DNA of 64,000 bases from Pseudomonas sp. v388 (GCF_003935425.1 NZ_RHQN01000011.1:162568-226567), one strand, 5' to 3'; positions 46,085-54,408 are shown, counted from the first letter of the stretch. Made by a program: numbers and translations. The notes: a model not told the origin generated them from the sequence alone.

Positions 46085-48055
46085 TCAGAACCGCACTGTC
46101 GTACTCGCCCACAACGTGCGGCCGTAGTTGACGGTGCCGTAGGTTTCATCGTCCAGGCGTTTGTCGGTCAGGTTGTACAGCGCGGCATTCAGCGAGATGT
46201 TGCGGGTCAGTTCATACGAGCCGCCGAAGTCTGCCGTGGTGTAGGCCGGTGCCGGCTCGCCGCTGAGGGTCGTGCCGTATTCCTTGCCGTAATAATGGGT
46301 CGCCGCCCACAACTGCGCGCGGTCGTTGAGTTGCCACTCGGCACGCACGTTGGCTTTCGATTTAGGGGTCAGCGCCAGCGGAGCACCGGCGTTGGCGCCG
46401 CTCTTCTGCTCCGAATCGGTGTAGGTGTAGTTGCCTTTGAGCGCGATCACCGGGGTGATTTCCCATCGTCCATTGACTTCCACACCCTGAATCACGGCCT
46501 TGTCGACGTTGACGCGGTCCATGATGACGTAGCCGTTCCAGGTCTGGTCAGTGGTCACGGTCGACAACTTGTCCTGGAAGTCGTTGTAGAACACTGTCGC
46601 GCCGGCCGACAGGTCATTACGGTTGGACCACAACGCTGACAGCTCGTAGTTGGTGCTGGTTTCCGGCTTGAGGTCCGGGTTGCCGAACATCACGTAGCGG
46701 TTACGACGCAGGTAGGAATAGTCCGGCACTACCGCGCGCAGCTCCGGCGCCTTGAAGCCACGGGCCACGCCGCCCTTGAAGGTCCAGTCATCGGTTGCAC
46801 GCCACACGCCATAGACCCGCGGGCTGAAATGCACGCCGTATTCTTCGTGATGGTCCATGCGCAGGCCGGTGGTCAGCGAGAAGCTGTCGGTCACCGACCA
46901 CTCGTTCTCGGCGAACAGCGCTTTCTGCACCACCGAGAATTCATAGTCCTTGCGATCTCCCAGACCCTGGTTCCAGTCGGTAACGGTGGTGTCGTTCCAT
47001 TGCAGCCCGGCGGTGGTGATGTTGCGTTCCGTCGGCATCACCAGCTTGGCATCGAATACCGTGTTCTCGACCGTCGGTTTGCGACCCAGAATATCGGTCT
47101 GGTCTGCGCTGGCCTTGCCTTCACGGCTGGATTTTTCGTACGCCAGCGACACATCGGAGGTCGCCCAGCCCCAACGGCCCTGGTGGGAAAGCGACCAGTG
47201 ATCGCGGTTGTTTTCCTGCTCGCGGGTCGCCCAGTTGGCGCTCAGCCCGTCGCCGTTTTTCAGACGCTGGGCGCCACCTTCCAGCAGGATGTCGTGGTCC
47301 GGCGTCGGCGTGAAAGCCAGGCGCGCAGTGAAGTCGCGGTGGTCGGCCTTACTGTAGCCATTGGTCAGCTCGACATCATCGTCCGCCTGACGATCCAGAT
47401 AGCGGCCCCAGACCTGCAAGCCCAGCCAATCTTCCTTGAGCGGACCGCTGAGGTAGAACTGCGACTGCCGTGCGTTGCCTTGGTCGCTATGCTGACGCGC
47501 CGAGTAATCGTAAGTGACCGAACCGCCCCACTCCGAAGTCACCTTGCGGGTAATGATGTTGATCACGCCGCCGATGGCATCTGAGCCGTAGAGGGACGAC
47601 ATCGGGCCGCGCACGACCTCGATGCGCTCGATGGCCTCGGCCGGTGGAATGAAGCTCTGCTCGTAGCCGCTGTTACCGTTGACCCGCGATTCGCGAGCGC
47701 TCTGGCGTTTGCCGTCGACCAGGATCAGGGTGTAGTCGGCCGGCATGCCGCGGATTGAAATGTCGGTTTCGTTGGCACCGCCGTTGACGGTGACGCCTTC
47801 AACATCGCGCACGGCGTCCGTCAGGTCGCGGAAGGATTTTTTGCGTAGCTCGTCACCGGTGATGACGGTGATCGACGCCGGCGCGTCTTCCAGATTCTGC
47901 TCGTAACCGGCAGCGGTCACCACCACGTCTTCGATCGACAAGACATTGGCCGTTTCAACGACGTTTTCGGCAGCCTGTACCTGGCCGGACACCAGGCACG
48001 CCAGCGCAAGTTTGACCATCACTGCGGTGGGCCGCAAACGGAGAGCAGAGTGCAT
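46085..48055 (-). CDS. TonB-dependent catecholate siderophore receptor (FepA/PfeA/CirA-like)
   Basis: This 656-residue outer-membrane receptor has a signal peptide (to about residue 29), TonB box IEDVVVTA, and plug motifs DAPASITVITGDELRKKSFR, SIRGMPADYTLILVDGKRQ and VRGPMSSLYGSDAIGGVINI. The TonB C-terminal strand reads GRTLWASTTVRF. The plug pattern is that of FepA/CirA/IrgA catecholate receptors. The ATG at 48055 has AAGGATG upstream. It converges with the PfeRS-like genes, which probably regulate it. Confidence 0.88.
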   Translation of the reverse strand: MHSALRLRPTAVMVKLALACLVSGQVQAAENVVETANVLSIEDVVVTAAGYEQNLEDAPASITVITGDELRKKSFRDLTDAVRDVEGVTVNGGANETDISIRGMPADYTLILVDGKRQSARESRVNGNSGYEQSFIPPAEAIERIEVVRGPMSSLYGSDAIGGVINIITRKVTSEWGGSVTYDYSARQHSDQGNARQSQFYLSGPLKEDWLGLQVWGRYLDRQADDDVELTNGYSKADHRDFTARLAFTPTPDHDILLEGGAQRLKNGDGLSANWATREQENNRDHWSLSHQGRWGWATSDVSLAYEKSSREGKASADQTDILGRKPTVENTVFDAKLVMPTERNITTAGLQWNDTTVTDWNQGLGDRKDYEFSVVQKALFAENEWSVTDSFSLTTGLRMDHHEEYGVHFSPRVYGVWRATDDWTFKGGVARGFKAPELRAVVPDYSYLRRNRYVMFGNPDLKPETSTNYELSALWSNRNDLSAGATVFYNDFQDKLSTVTTDQTWNGYVIMDRVNVDKAVIQGVEVNGRWEITPVIALKGNYTYTDSEQKSGANAGAPLALTPKSKANVRAEWQLNDRAQLWAATHYYGKEYGTTLSGEPAPAYTTADFGGSYELTRNISLNAALYNLTDKRLDDETYGTVNYGRTLWASTTVRF

Positions 48056-48063
48056 GAAACATC

Positions 48064-48094
48064 CTTACGATTCAAAGCAAAAGAGAATCGTAAG
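48064..48094. promoter_or_regulatory. 10-bp inverted repeat in the receptor promoter
   Basis: CTTACGATTC and GAATCGTAAG are perfect complements separated by 11 bases, 9 to 39 bases upstream of the receptor start codon. The right half includes GAGAATC, shared with the Fur-like site at 43635. It may be a Fur or response-regulator operator or a leader hairpin that covers the ribosome-binding site. Confidence 0.5.
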
Positions 48095-48171
48095 CATCTA
48101 CATTCGCGAAGGTTGGACAAGATGTGACAGGTCGGCACTCATCCCGCCCATCGTTGTCACGCCCGACGCTA

Positions 48172-49056
48172 TCACTTGCGGCGATAACCCTCGACGATGG
48201 CCGAGAAATCCTTGCCGCCTTCGCCGCGCAGGCTCATGGCCTGATACAACTGGTGCGCGAGCGCCCCCATGATCACCGGCTGCCGTGCAGCGCGCGCCGC
48301 GTCAGTGGCCAGGCCCAGATCCTTGAGCATCAGCTCGGCGCCGAAGCCTCCGGTGTAGCCGCGCGAAGCCGGTGCGGTTTCGACGATGCCCGGCCATGGG
48401 TTATAAGCTTCAGAACTCCAGCAGCGACCGGTGGAGGTATTGATGACGCCGGCCAGCACTTCGGTGTCGATCCCCAGCGCATTTCCCAGCGCCATGGCTT
48501 CGGACACGCCGATCATGGAAATCGCCAGCAGCATGTTGTTGCAGATCTTGGCGATCTGGCCGGTCCCGACTTCCCCGCAGTGCACGATATTGCGCCCCAT
48601 CTGCCCCAGGATCGGCTTGAGCTGTTCGAACAGTTCCGGTGCGGCACCGACCATGAACGTCAGGGTTGCGGCCTGGGCGCCGCCGGTTCCGCCGGACACG
48701 GGCGCATCGCCGAGCATCACGCCCTGTTGCGCCGCCAGCGACGAGATGTCGCGGATGGTTTGTGGGTCGATGGTGCTGCAATCCACCGCCGGCACACCGC
48801 GGGCGATGCCCGCCAGGACGCCGTCTTCGCCGAGATAGACACTGCGCACATGCTGGGCGGCGGGCAGCATGGTGATCACCAGCTCGCTGCCTTGAGCGGC
48901 ATGCCTGGGTGATTCGCTGACCGTTGCGCCCAACCCGGCAAGCTCCGCCAATACATCCTTGTTGAGGTCGAACAGTTGCAGGCGATGCCCGGCCTTGATC
49001 AGGTTGCGGGCCATGGGTGCGCCCATGTTGCCCAGGCCGATGAATGCGATTTTCAT
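48172..49056 (-). CDS. mmsB: 3-hydroxyisobutyrate dehydrogenase
   Basis: This 294-residue NAD-dependent enzyme oxidises 3-hydroxyisobutyrate to methylmalonate semialdehyde in valine catabolism. It has the Rossmann motif IGLGNMGAPMARNLIKAGH, the substrate segment DAPVSGGTGGAQAATLTFMV and the catalytic-lysine block GQIAKICNNMLLA. I prefer the ATG at 49056, where AGAGAG is seven bases upstream; an ATG two codons earlier (49062) sits on top of that site. It follows mmsA by 46 bases in the same operon. Confidence 0.92.
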   Translation of the reverse strand: MKIAFIGLGNMGAPMARNLIKAGHRLQLFDLNKDVLAELAGLGATVSESPRHAAQGSELVITMLPAAQHVRSVYLGEDGVLAGIARGVPAVDCSTIDPQTIRDISSLAAQQGVMLGDAPVSGGTGGAQAATLTFMVGAAPELFEQLKPILGQMGRNIVHCGEVGTGQIAKICNNMLLAISMIGVSEAMALGNALGIDTEVLAGVINTSTGRCWSSEAYNPWPGIVETAPASRGYTGGFGAELMLKDLGLATDAARAARQPVIMGALAHQLYQAMSLRGEGGKDFSAIVEGYRRK

Positions 49057-49102
49057 GGTCATGCTCTCTGTCGATGCGGTGCCGGATGTCCGGCGCCCGG
49101 AA

Positions 49103-50629
49103 TCAACGCAGGTTGATGGTGGTGTTCACGCCGTGGTTGACGCTCTCGTCGTCGAACCAGCGGCTGGTGACGGTCTTGGTCTGTGTATAGAACTGCACGA
49201 CCTGCTTGCCATACGGCCCCAGGTCGCCCAGCTTGGAACCCCGCGACCCGGTAAAGCTGAAGAACGGCACCGGCACGGGAATCGGGATATTGATGCCCAC
49301 CTGGCCGACGTCGATCTCGCTTTGAAACTTGCGCGCCGCCGCACCGCTCTGGGTGAAAAGGCCTACACCGTTGCCGAACGGGTTGGCGTTGACCAGCGCA
49401 ATGGCCTGGTCGAGGGTGTCGACTTCCAGCACCAGCAGCACCGGACCGAAAATTTCCTGGGTGTAGATGCGCATGTCGGTGGTCACGCCGGAAAACAGCG
49501 TCGGCCCGATGAAATTCCCCTGCTCATAGCCTGGCACCGAGATATCCCGGCCATCCAGTTCCAGGGTGGCGCCGTCCTCCACGCCGCTGTCGATCAACTC
49601 GACAATGCGCTGCCGGGCCTTGCGGGAAATCACCGGGCCGATATCAGTCCCCGGTTCGTGGCCGGCGTTGACCTTGAGCTGCTGCGCCAGCGCCTTGAGA
49701 TCGGGCAGCCACTGGCGGGCTGCGCCGACCAGCACCACCACCGAGGTTGCCATGCAGCGTTGTCCCGCTGCACCGAAACCGGCACCGACCAGCGCGTTGA
49801 GCGTCTGCTCGCGATGGGCATCGGGCAGCACCACCGCATGGTTCTTGGCGCCCATCATGGCCTGCACGCGTTTGCCGTGCTGGCCGGCAAGGTTGTAGAC
49901 GTGGGTTCCGACGGCCGTCGAGCCGACAAACGAAATCGCCTTGATATCTTTGTGGGTGCAGAGCGCATCCACTACCTCCTTGCCGCCATGCACCACGTTG
50001 AGCACTCCGGCCGGCACACCCGCCTCGACGGCAAGCTCTACCAGCAGCATGGTCGACAGCGGGTCCTGTTCGGAAGGCTTGAGCACGAAGGTGTTGCCGC
50101 AGGTGATGGCCATGGGAAACATCCACAACGGGATCATCGCCGGGAAGTTGAACGGCGTGATACCGGCGCAGACACCCAACGGCTGGCGCAGCGTGTAGGT
50201 GTCGACACCGCTGGCGACGTTCTCGGCGAACTCGCCCATTTGCAGTGTGCCGATCGAACAGGCGTGCTCGACCACTTCCAGGCCGCGAAAAATGTCGCCT
50301 TCGGCGTCGGCCAGGGTTTTGCCCTGTTCGGCGCTCAATACCGCAGCGATGCGTTTGCTGTGCTCGCGGATCAGCGCCTGAAACCGGAGCATGATGCGCA
50401 TACGAGCGCCGATGGGCGTCTCGCGCCAGGCCGCAAACGCCTGCTGCGCGGCACTCACCGCCGCGTCGACTTCCCGGACGGTCGCAAACGGAACCTGGGC
50501 CAGTACCTGCTGGGTCGCCGGGTTGATGATGTCGTGCCATTCATGACTCTGTGACTCGATTGCTTCACCGCCGATCAGCAGTTTCACGCGAGCCACAGCC
50601 GTATTGTTGTTGTTCTGCGAGGCGTTCAT
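49103..50629 (-). CDS. mmsA: Methylmalonate-semialdehyde dehydrogenase (CoA-acylating)
   Basis: This 508-residue aldehyde dehydrogenase forms propionyl-CoA from methylmalonate semialdehyde in valine (and inositol) catabolism. It has the catalytic cysteine C292 in GAAGQRCMATS, nucleotide-site FVGSTAVGTHVY and family segment PFFSFTGSRGSKLGDLGPYG. The start ATG at 50629 has GGAGAACG upstream. The divergent LysR gene probably controls it. Confidence 0.94.
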   Translation of the reverse strand: MNASQNNNNTAVARVKLLIGGEAIESQSHEWHDIINPATQQVLAQVPFATVREVDAAVSAAQQAFAAWRETPIGARMRIMLRFQALIREHSKRIAAVLSAEQGKTLADAEGDIFRGLEVVEHACSIGTLQMGEFAENVASGVDTYTLRQPLGVCAGITPFNFPAMIPLWMFPMAITCGNTFVLKPSEQDPLSTMLLVELAVEAGVPAGVLNVVHGGKEVVDALCTHKDIKAISFVGSTAVGTHVYNLAGQHGKRVQAMMGAKNHAVVLPDAHREQTLNALVGAGFGAAGQRCMATSVVVLVGAARQWLPDLKALAQQLKVNAGHEPGTDIGPVISRKARQRIVELIDSGVEDGATLELDGRDISVPGYEQGNFIGPTLFSGVTTDMRIYTQEIFGPVLLVLEVDTLDQAIALVNANPFGNGVGLFTQSGAAARKFQSEIDVGQVGINIPIPVPVPFFSFTGSRGSKLGDLGPYGKQVVQFYTQTKTVTSRWFDDESVNHGVNTTINLR

Positions 50630-50680
50630 GTCGAGCGTTCTCCGTGAGTGAAGACCAGCCGGGGCAACGACCTAGTCGCA

Positions 50681-50696
50681 CCCTTCAATTGAAGGG
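50681..50696. promoter_or_regulatory. 16-bp palindrome in the mmsA/lysR promoter region
   Basis: CCCTTCAATTGAAGGG is a perfect palindrome lying 52 bases upstream of mmsA and 95 bases upstream of the lysR start. It is a likely operator for the LysR-family protein encoded divergently. Confidence 0.5.
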
Positions 50697-50790
50697 CGGA
50701 CGGCGTCGTTCAAGAGGGTTGGTCAAGGACACGCAATGGAGTATAGATGTGCAAACTTCTAACAAGAACGCACATAAAAGCAGGTTGAAC

Positions 50791-51738
50791 ATGCAAAAAA
50801 ACATCACATCCCTGGGCGGCCTGAACTGGGATGACTTGAAGTTTTTCCTCGAAGTAGCCCGCACCCGCAAGGTCAGCAGCGCCGCCAAACGCCTGGCCGT
50901 GGATTACACGACTGTGTCGCGACGCATCAACTCGCTGGAAACCGCCCTTGGTACCCTGCTGTTCGAGAAATCGCGCAACAACGGCTTCATCATGACCGCC
51001 GAGGGCCAGCGCTTGCTGGGCTACGCCGAATCCATCGAAAGCACGCTGCATCTGGCCTGCGAACAGGTGTCCGGCTCGGGTGTTGCGTTGTCCGGGCATA
51101 TTCGAATGGGTTGCACAGAAGGCTTCGGCAGCTTTTTCATCACCCCGCAGCTCAGCCATTTCCTGGATGCCTATCCGACCATTTCGGTGGATATCCTGCC
51201 GCTGCCGCACTTCATCAGCCTGTCCAAGCGCGAGGCCGATATCGTCATTGCCCTGGAGCGTCCGGAGCATGGCCCGTACGTGTGCTGCAAACTGTGCGAC
51301 TACAGCCTGCGCCTGTACGCCACCCGGGAATACCTCGACAGCCATCCGCCCATCGAGCGCAAGGAAGATTTGAGCGCGCATCCTTTTGTCAGTTACGTCG
51401 ACGACCTGGCGTTCAGCTCCGAGCTGCTGTACCTCAGCAACCTGCTGCCCACCGCCCAGGCGCAACTGCGCAGCACCAGCGTGATCGCCCAATACACCGC
51501 CGCCCTGCAAGGTCGGGCGCTGGCCATCCTGCCGTGCTTCCTCGCTGCCCAGGATTCACGCCTGCTGCCGGTGCTGGCGGACGAGGTGAACATCACCCGG
51601 CAGTTCTGGATGTACTGCCGCGAAGACCTGCGCAAGCTCAAGCGGATTACGCTGCTGTGGGATTACATCCGGGAAGTGGCCGAGCTGAACCGGCCGTTAT
51701 TACTGGGCGAAACGCGAGACCTTCGGTTTACAGACTGA
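50791..51738 (+). CDS. LysR-family regulator of mmsAB; 3' end duplicated downstream
   Basis: This 315-residue LysR-type regulator has an N-terminal winged helix (LEVARTRKVSSAAKRLAVDY, TTVSRRINSLETALG) and a periplasmic-binding-like effector domain. The ATG at 50791 begins MQKNITSLGGLNWDDL and follows GCAGG. It is divergent from mmsA and probably activates it. The last ~35 codons (LKRITLLWDYIREVAELNRP) occur again at 54000-54104 beyond the PAAR island. The DNA of 51634-51698 is identical to 54000-54064. Confidence 0.88.
   Translation: MQKNITSLGGLNWDDLKFFLEVARTRKVSSAAKRLAVDYTTVSRRINSLETALGTLLFEKSRNNGFIMTAEGQRLLGYAESIESTLHLACEQVSGSGVALSGHIRMGCTEGFGSFFITPQLSHFLDAYPTISVDILPLPHFISLSKREADIVIALERPEHGPYVCCKLCDYSLRLYATREYLDSHPPIERKEDLSAHPFVSYVDDLAFSSELLYLSNLLPTAQAQLRSTSVIAQYTAALQGRALAILPCFLAAQDSRLLPVLADEVNITRQFWMYCREDLRKLKRITLLWDYIREVAELNRPLLLGETRDLRFTD
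51634..51698 (+). repeat. 65-bp direct repeat, copy 1 (inside lysR 3' end)
   Basis: It begins AAGCTCAAGCGG and ends AACCGGCCGTT. Every base matches copy 2 at 54000-54064 by eye; the next base differs on both sides. It marks the left boundary of the PAAR toxin island. Confidence 0.9.
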
Positions 51739-52111
51739 ACATGTGCAAGGCGTAAGGGAGACCTATCGTAGCGAGGTTTGGCACGCCACTGAAACGACTT
51801 GTGACAGGGGTTATGACAGGACTTGTGACAGGACTTGTGACACCTCGCAGCAACCCGAACGGTATGGCTGAAAGCCCTCATCCAGAGGCGCGTATGGGCA
51901 CGCGATAAGGACCCACGCAGGCGCCCCACCCATGGGGGGATGCGCGGACGCACCCGTATTGTGACTCCGCTCAGTGGGATTCTTCGCAGCTCCCACTGTT
52001 CGAGATTGGGACTTTTCCTACAGACCGTCCTCTGCGACTCCGGTAGCCTGCCACGCGCCAGCTCGAAGGCTGGTTATTGTCTATGGACGAAAAACGCAAG
52101 GACGATGTTCG
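51739..52111. other. Left part of the PAAR island without a gene
   Basis: This 373-base stretch holds a 12-bp tandem repeat (51796-51843) and a probable promoter region for the PAAR effector. Frames that open here lack ribosome-binding sites and show no family resemblance. No mobile-element gene is seen. Confidence 0.55.
51796..51843. repeat. Tandem repeat of a 12-bp unit, four copies
   Basis: Units read GACTTGTGACAG, GGGTTATGACAG, GACTTGTGACAG, GACTTGTGACAC. They start 57 bases after the lysR stop. Short tandem iterons of this kind often arise by slippage. Function is unknown. Confidence 0.8.
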
Positions 52112-53275
52112 ATGATTTCTTCTGCTCGACTGGGTGACAAACACGTCTGCCCATTACCGGGGCACGGCACTACCCCTATTGCTTCTGCGAGTGGCGACGC
52201 AAATATCAACTTTATGGGCTCTGCTCGTGTTGGCGATACCTGTGGTTGCGGGGCGGTCATCATTACAGGTTTCCCTTGTATACAAGTGAATGGCCGTCCT
52301 ATGGCCCACTTAGGGAGTCCTACCAGTCACGGCGGGACAATCATTACGGGCTCAGGCGATGTCGGGGGTGGCTTCGTCATGGGTGACGCTGGTGGCGCGA
52401 CCATTATCAACTTCATGGCGCTGGGGGCCTTCCGGGCAGACGGCTCCGTGGACGATGAGAAGATGGCGACCTTGTTGGCCGACCCGAATCTCAAAGAGAA
52501 GGCCTTAGCGGCGAACGCTTTAGTAGACCCTAAGGCAGCCGGTAAGAAGCCTGAGGATAAGCCCGAGGAGAACGATGGACCTGAAGGTTGTACCCACCCG
52601 AACATGATGGCGAAGCTGGCGGATTACATCGCGGACGAGATGAATCGTAATATTCACGACTCCTCGGTTTTAAAGATGAAGGAACTGCTCAGCTATAACG
52701 TTGCGGAGGAGACCCGCAAGCAAATTGAGCTACCTTGGTACGCACAGATTGGTGCGACCAGCCCTCAAACTATCGGTTCGGCCAATGCCGCAGCTGCGCT
52801 GGCTCTTTGGACTGAACGAGTAGGTCAGGACCGAGTTTGGGACCACAAGCCAAAGATCCATGCGAAGTTTGGTAGGTATCACCATAGGCAAGGCAAGTAC
52901 GACTACTTCTACGATATCTGGTCGAACATCCACTATGGTTATGTGGGTATGGCTGGCGGACTCACCGAAGGCGTCCTTCTGGATGGTGCTGGAGCCGAGC
53001 AAATTGTTTCAGATCAACTCCGACGGTGGGAAGAGCAGATATTTGTCGCAAAAGATGAGCAAAGGCTTCGCGGGCCTCATGCCACAGAAGGGGTAGAAGG
53101 GCTAAGAGCCTGGGATGACGTCCCTGATCGAATTTCAATTAGTATTGGCATCAAACTCTTCAACGATTACCCACATGGGGGCGTCCCGCCTCAGGCAATT
53201 ATGGACGCAGTGCTTGCAGTCACACCGGAAGGATGGGGACAGGGAGTCCGTATTCATGTATGCGAGAAATATTAA
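52112..53275 (+). CDS. PAAR-domain effector with C-terminal toxin domain (type 44-like)
   Basis: This 387-residue protein starts with a PAAR domain (about residues 1-95: ARLGDKHVCPLPGHGTTPIA, GDTCGCGAVIITG, VNGRPMAHLGSPTSHGGTII) that caps the type VI secretion spike. A linker rich in K/E/P (about 140-165) follows. The C-terminal region (about 190-387) has KFGRYHHRQGKYDYFYDIWS, NIHYGYVGMAGGLTEGVLLD and WDDVPDRISISIGIKLF. This resembles polymorphic toxin type 44 (Ntox44), though I recall that family only from pattern. The ATG at 52112 has AAGGA upstream. It is more A/T-rich than flanking genes. It is probably delivered into rival bacteria by T6SS; the chemical target is unknown. Confidence 0.8.
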   Translation: MISSARLGDKHVCPLPGHGTTPIASASGDANINFMGSARVGDTCGCGAVIITGFPCIQVNGRPMAHLGSPTSHGGTIITGSGDVGGGFVMGDAGGATIINFMALGAFRADGSVDDEKMATLLADPNLKEKALAANALVDPKAAGKKPEDKPEENDGPEGCTHPNMMAKLADYIADEMNRNIHDSSVLKMKELLSYNVAEETRKQIELPWYAQIGATSPQTIGSANAAAALALWTERVGQDRVWDHKPKIHAKFGRYHHRQGKYDYFYDIWSNIHYGYVGMAGGLTEGVLLDGAGAEQIVSDQLRRWEEQIFVAKDEQRLRGPHATEGVEGLRAWDDVPDRISISIGIKLFNDYPHGGVPPQAIMDAVLAVTPEGWGQGVRIHVCEKY

Positions 53276-53666
53276 GGCCCGATATGTTATTGGGACACTC
53301 ATTATTTTCCCAATCCTTTTCTGGTACGTGGCGACCCCTGTCGTGCGTGTCCACTACTCCAAAGAGGGCACAGAGGAGCTTCGACTGATTTGGAACACGC
53401 AGCACAATATCCATAAGGAAAGGATGCTTCCGGGGCAAGCCACATTTGATACTGGGCATATTTTCCCTAATGAGAAATTCTTTATGATGTTCGATTGGTG
53501 GACCGATAAGGGGCTTCGGAGGTGCATCGACATCACGCCAAAATGGGGCGGTGCGTTGGACATCTACCTCAGTGGAACAGGTCGCATCGACATCGCTAAA
53601 ACCTCTCCTAACGTTATTGCTCGCTTGAAGGCGTGTGAGGGTGATGCAGATCCTTTCCGCCCCTAA
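53256..53666 (+). CDS. Small membrane-anchored protein, likely immunity to the PAAR effector
   Basis: This 136-residue protein starts inside the effector gene (20-base overlap), with AGGGAG nine bases upstream of its ATG. It has one N-terminal transmembrane helix (about residues 10-30, YVIGTLIIFPILFWYVATPV) after a positive start (RNIKAR). The remaining ~105 residues should therefore face the periplasm. Its position directly after an effector toxin and the absence of any other neighbour make it the probable immunity protein. I do not recognise its family. A periplasmic immunity domain would suggest the toxin acts in the envelope. Confidence 0.65.
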   Translation: MYARNIKARYVIGTLIIFPILFWYVATPVVRVHYSKEGTEELRLIWNTQHNIHKERMLPGQATFDTGHIFPNEKFFMMFDWWTDKGLRRCIDITPKWGGALDIYLSGTGRIDIAKTSPNVIARLKACEGDADPFRP

Positions 53667-53894
53667 GGTGCCCCGCAAGCGCCACGACAAGTTACCCACC
53701 ACAGTCACAGAGTAGAGGCAGACGACAACCTAACGGCGACATCACCGCAAATGGCAACAGCTGAAGTTTTGCAGCAACACCGGAACGATGGAACTACGCT
53801 TCCTGACTTAACCGAGGTGATGTTTCTGAGTTTTTCCGTTCTTGCAGGGCCCTATCTCTTACAACGACAACCAAGGCTACCGGAGACTAATTAC

Positions 53895-54104
53895 ATGGAT
53901 GCAAAATCAATAAACGACACATTTAGTAATTTAACGAGGCGCGTTGACGCTGGGGAGTTCTCGGAAGCTTTCTCGGGGGCAGTGGACTTACTTAAAGAAA
54001 AGCTCAAGCGGATTACGCTGCTGTGGGATTACATCCGGGAAGTGGCCGAGCTGAACCGGCCGTTCTTGCTTGGGAGTACGGGCGTGGTGCGGTTTGCGGA
54101 GTGA
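53895..54104 (+). pseudogene. Chimeric reading frame: unknown N-terminus fused to the lysR tail
   Basis: This 69-codon frame begins MDAKSINDTFSNLTRRVDAG, with GGAG upstream (a longer start at 53751 is possible). It continues without a stop into the sequence LKRITLLWDYIREVAELNRP of the lysR gene, ending FLLGSTGVVRFAE. The first 36 residues are of unknown origin; the last third is a duplicated LysR C-terminus. It is most likely a recombination by-product, a broken orphan immunity or regulator gene joined to the repeat. Whether it is expressed is unknown. Confidence 0.55.
54000..54064 (+). repeat. 65-bp direct repeat, copy 2 (right end of the PAAR island)
   Basis: It is identical to 51634-51698. 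The sequence after it differs at the DNA level but still encodes a similar LysR-like end (FLLGSTGVVRFAE against LLLGETRDLRFTD), so this could be the original tail of the regulator gene or the tail of a related donor allele. Confidence 0.9.
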
Positions 54105-54135
54105 GTGACCACGTCGTTAAAGCCTGGCGGGCAGG

Positions 54136-54408
54136 TCAGTCGTCCTTTTCGTCCTGGGTGATCTTGCCGCTGTGAGGGTCCATACGGAATTCATACTCCA
54201 TACCGTCCTCCTTGATGCCCTTGCCTTCCCAGTGGCCGTCGTCGGCCTCGATCCTGGTGACCAGCACGTAACCCGCGCCCTTGAGGATTTCCTGGGTCCT
54301 TTGCATGCTGATCCAGTCGGCGCCAGGCTGATCGGCCCATGCGGTGGAGCTGATCATTGCACTCAATAGCGCCAGTGCAGCCAGAGGCTTGGTCAGTACG
54401 TTCATCAT
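54136..54408 (-). CDS. Small periplasmic PepSY-domain protein
   Basis: This 90-residue protein has a signal peptide (MMNVLTKPLAALALLSAMIS...AWA). A single PepSY domain follows (RTQEILKGAGYVLVTRIEAD, DGMEYEFRMDPHSGKI). PepSY domains bind or inhibit peptidases, and in proteobacteria such small secreted forms often lie beside two-component systems or are stress-induced. The start may be 54408 or 54405. It is separate from recD, upstream on the same strand. Confidence 0.8.
   Translation of the reverse strand: MMNVLTKPLAALALLSAMISSTAWADQPGADWISMQRTQEILKGAGYVLVTRIEADDGHWEGKGIKEDGMEYEFRMDPHSGKITQDEKDD

Noticed and set aside
53751-53894. Longer N-terminus for the chimeric frame, starting at 53751
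   Set aside because: No ribosome-binding site before this ATG; the ATG at 53895 has GGAG. It remains possible but unsupported.
51739-54104. Transposon or phage origin of the PAAR island
   Set aside because: No transposase, integrase, terminal inverted repeats or tRNA att site were found; only the 65-bp direct repeat is present.
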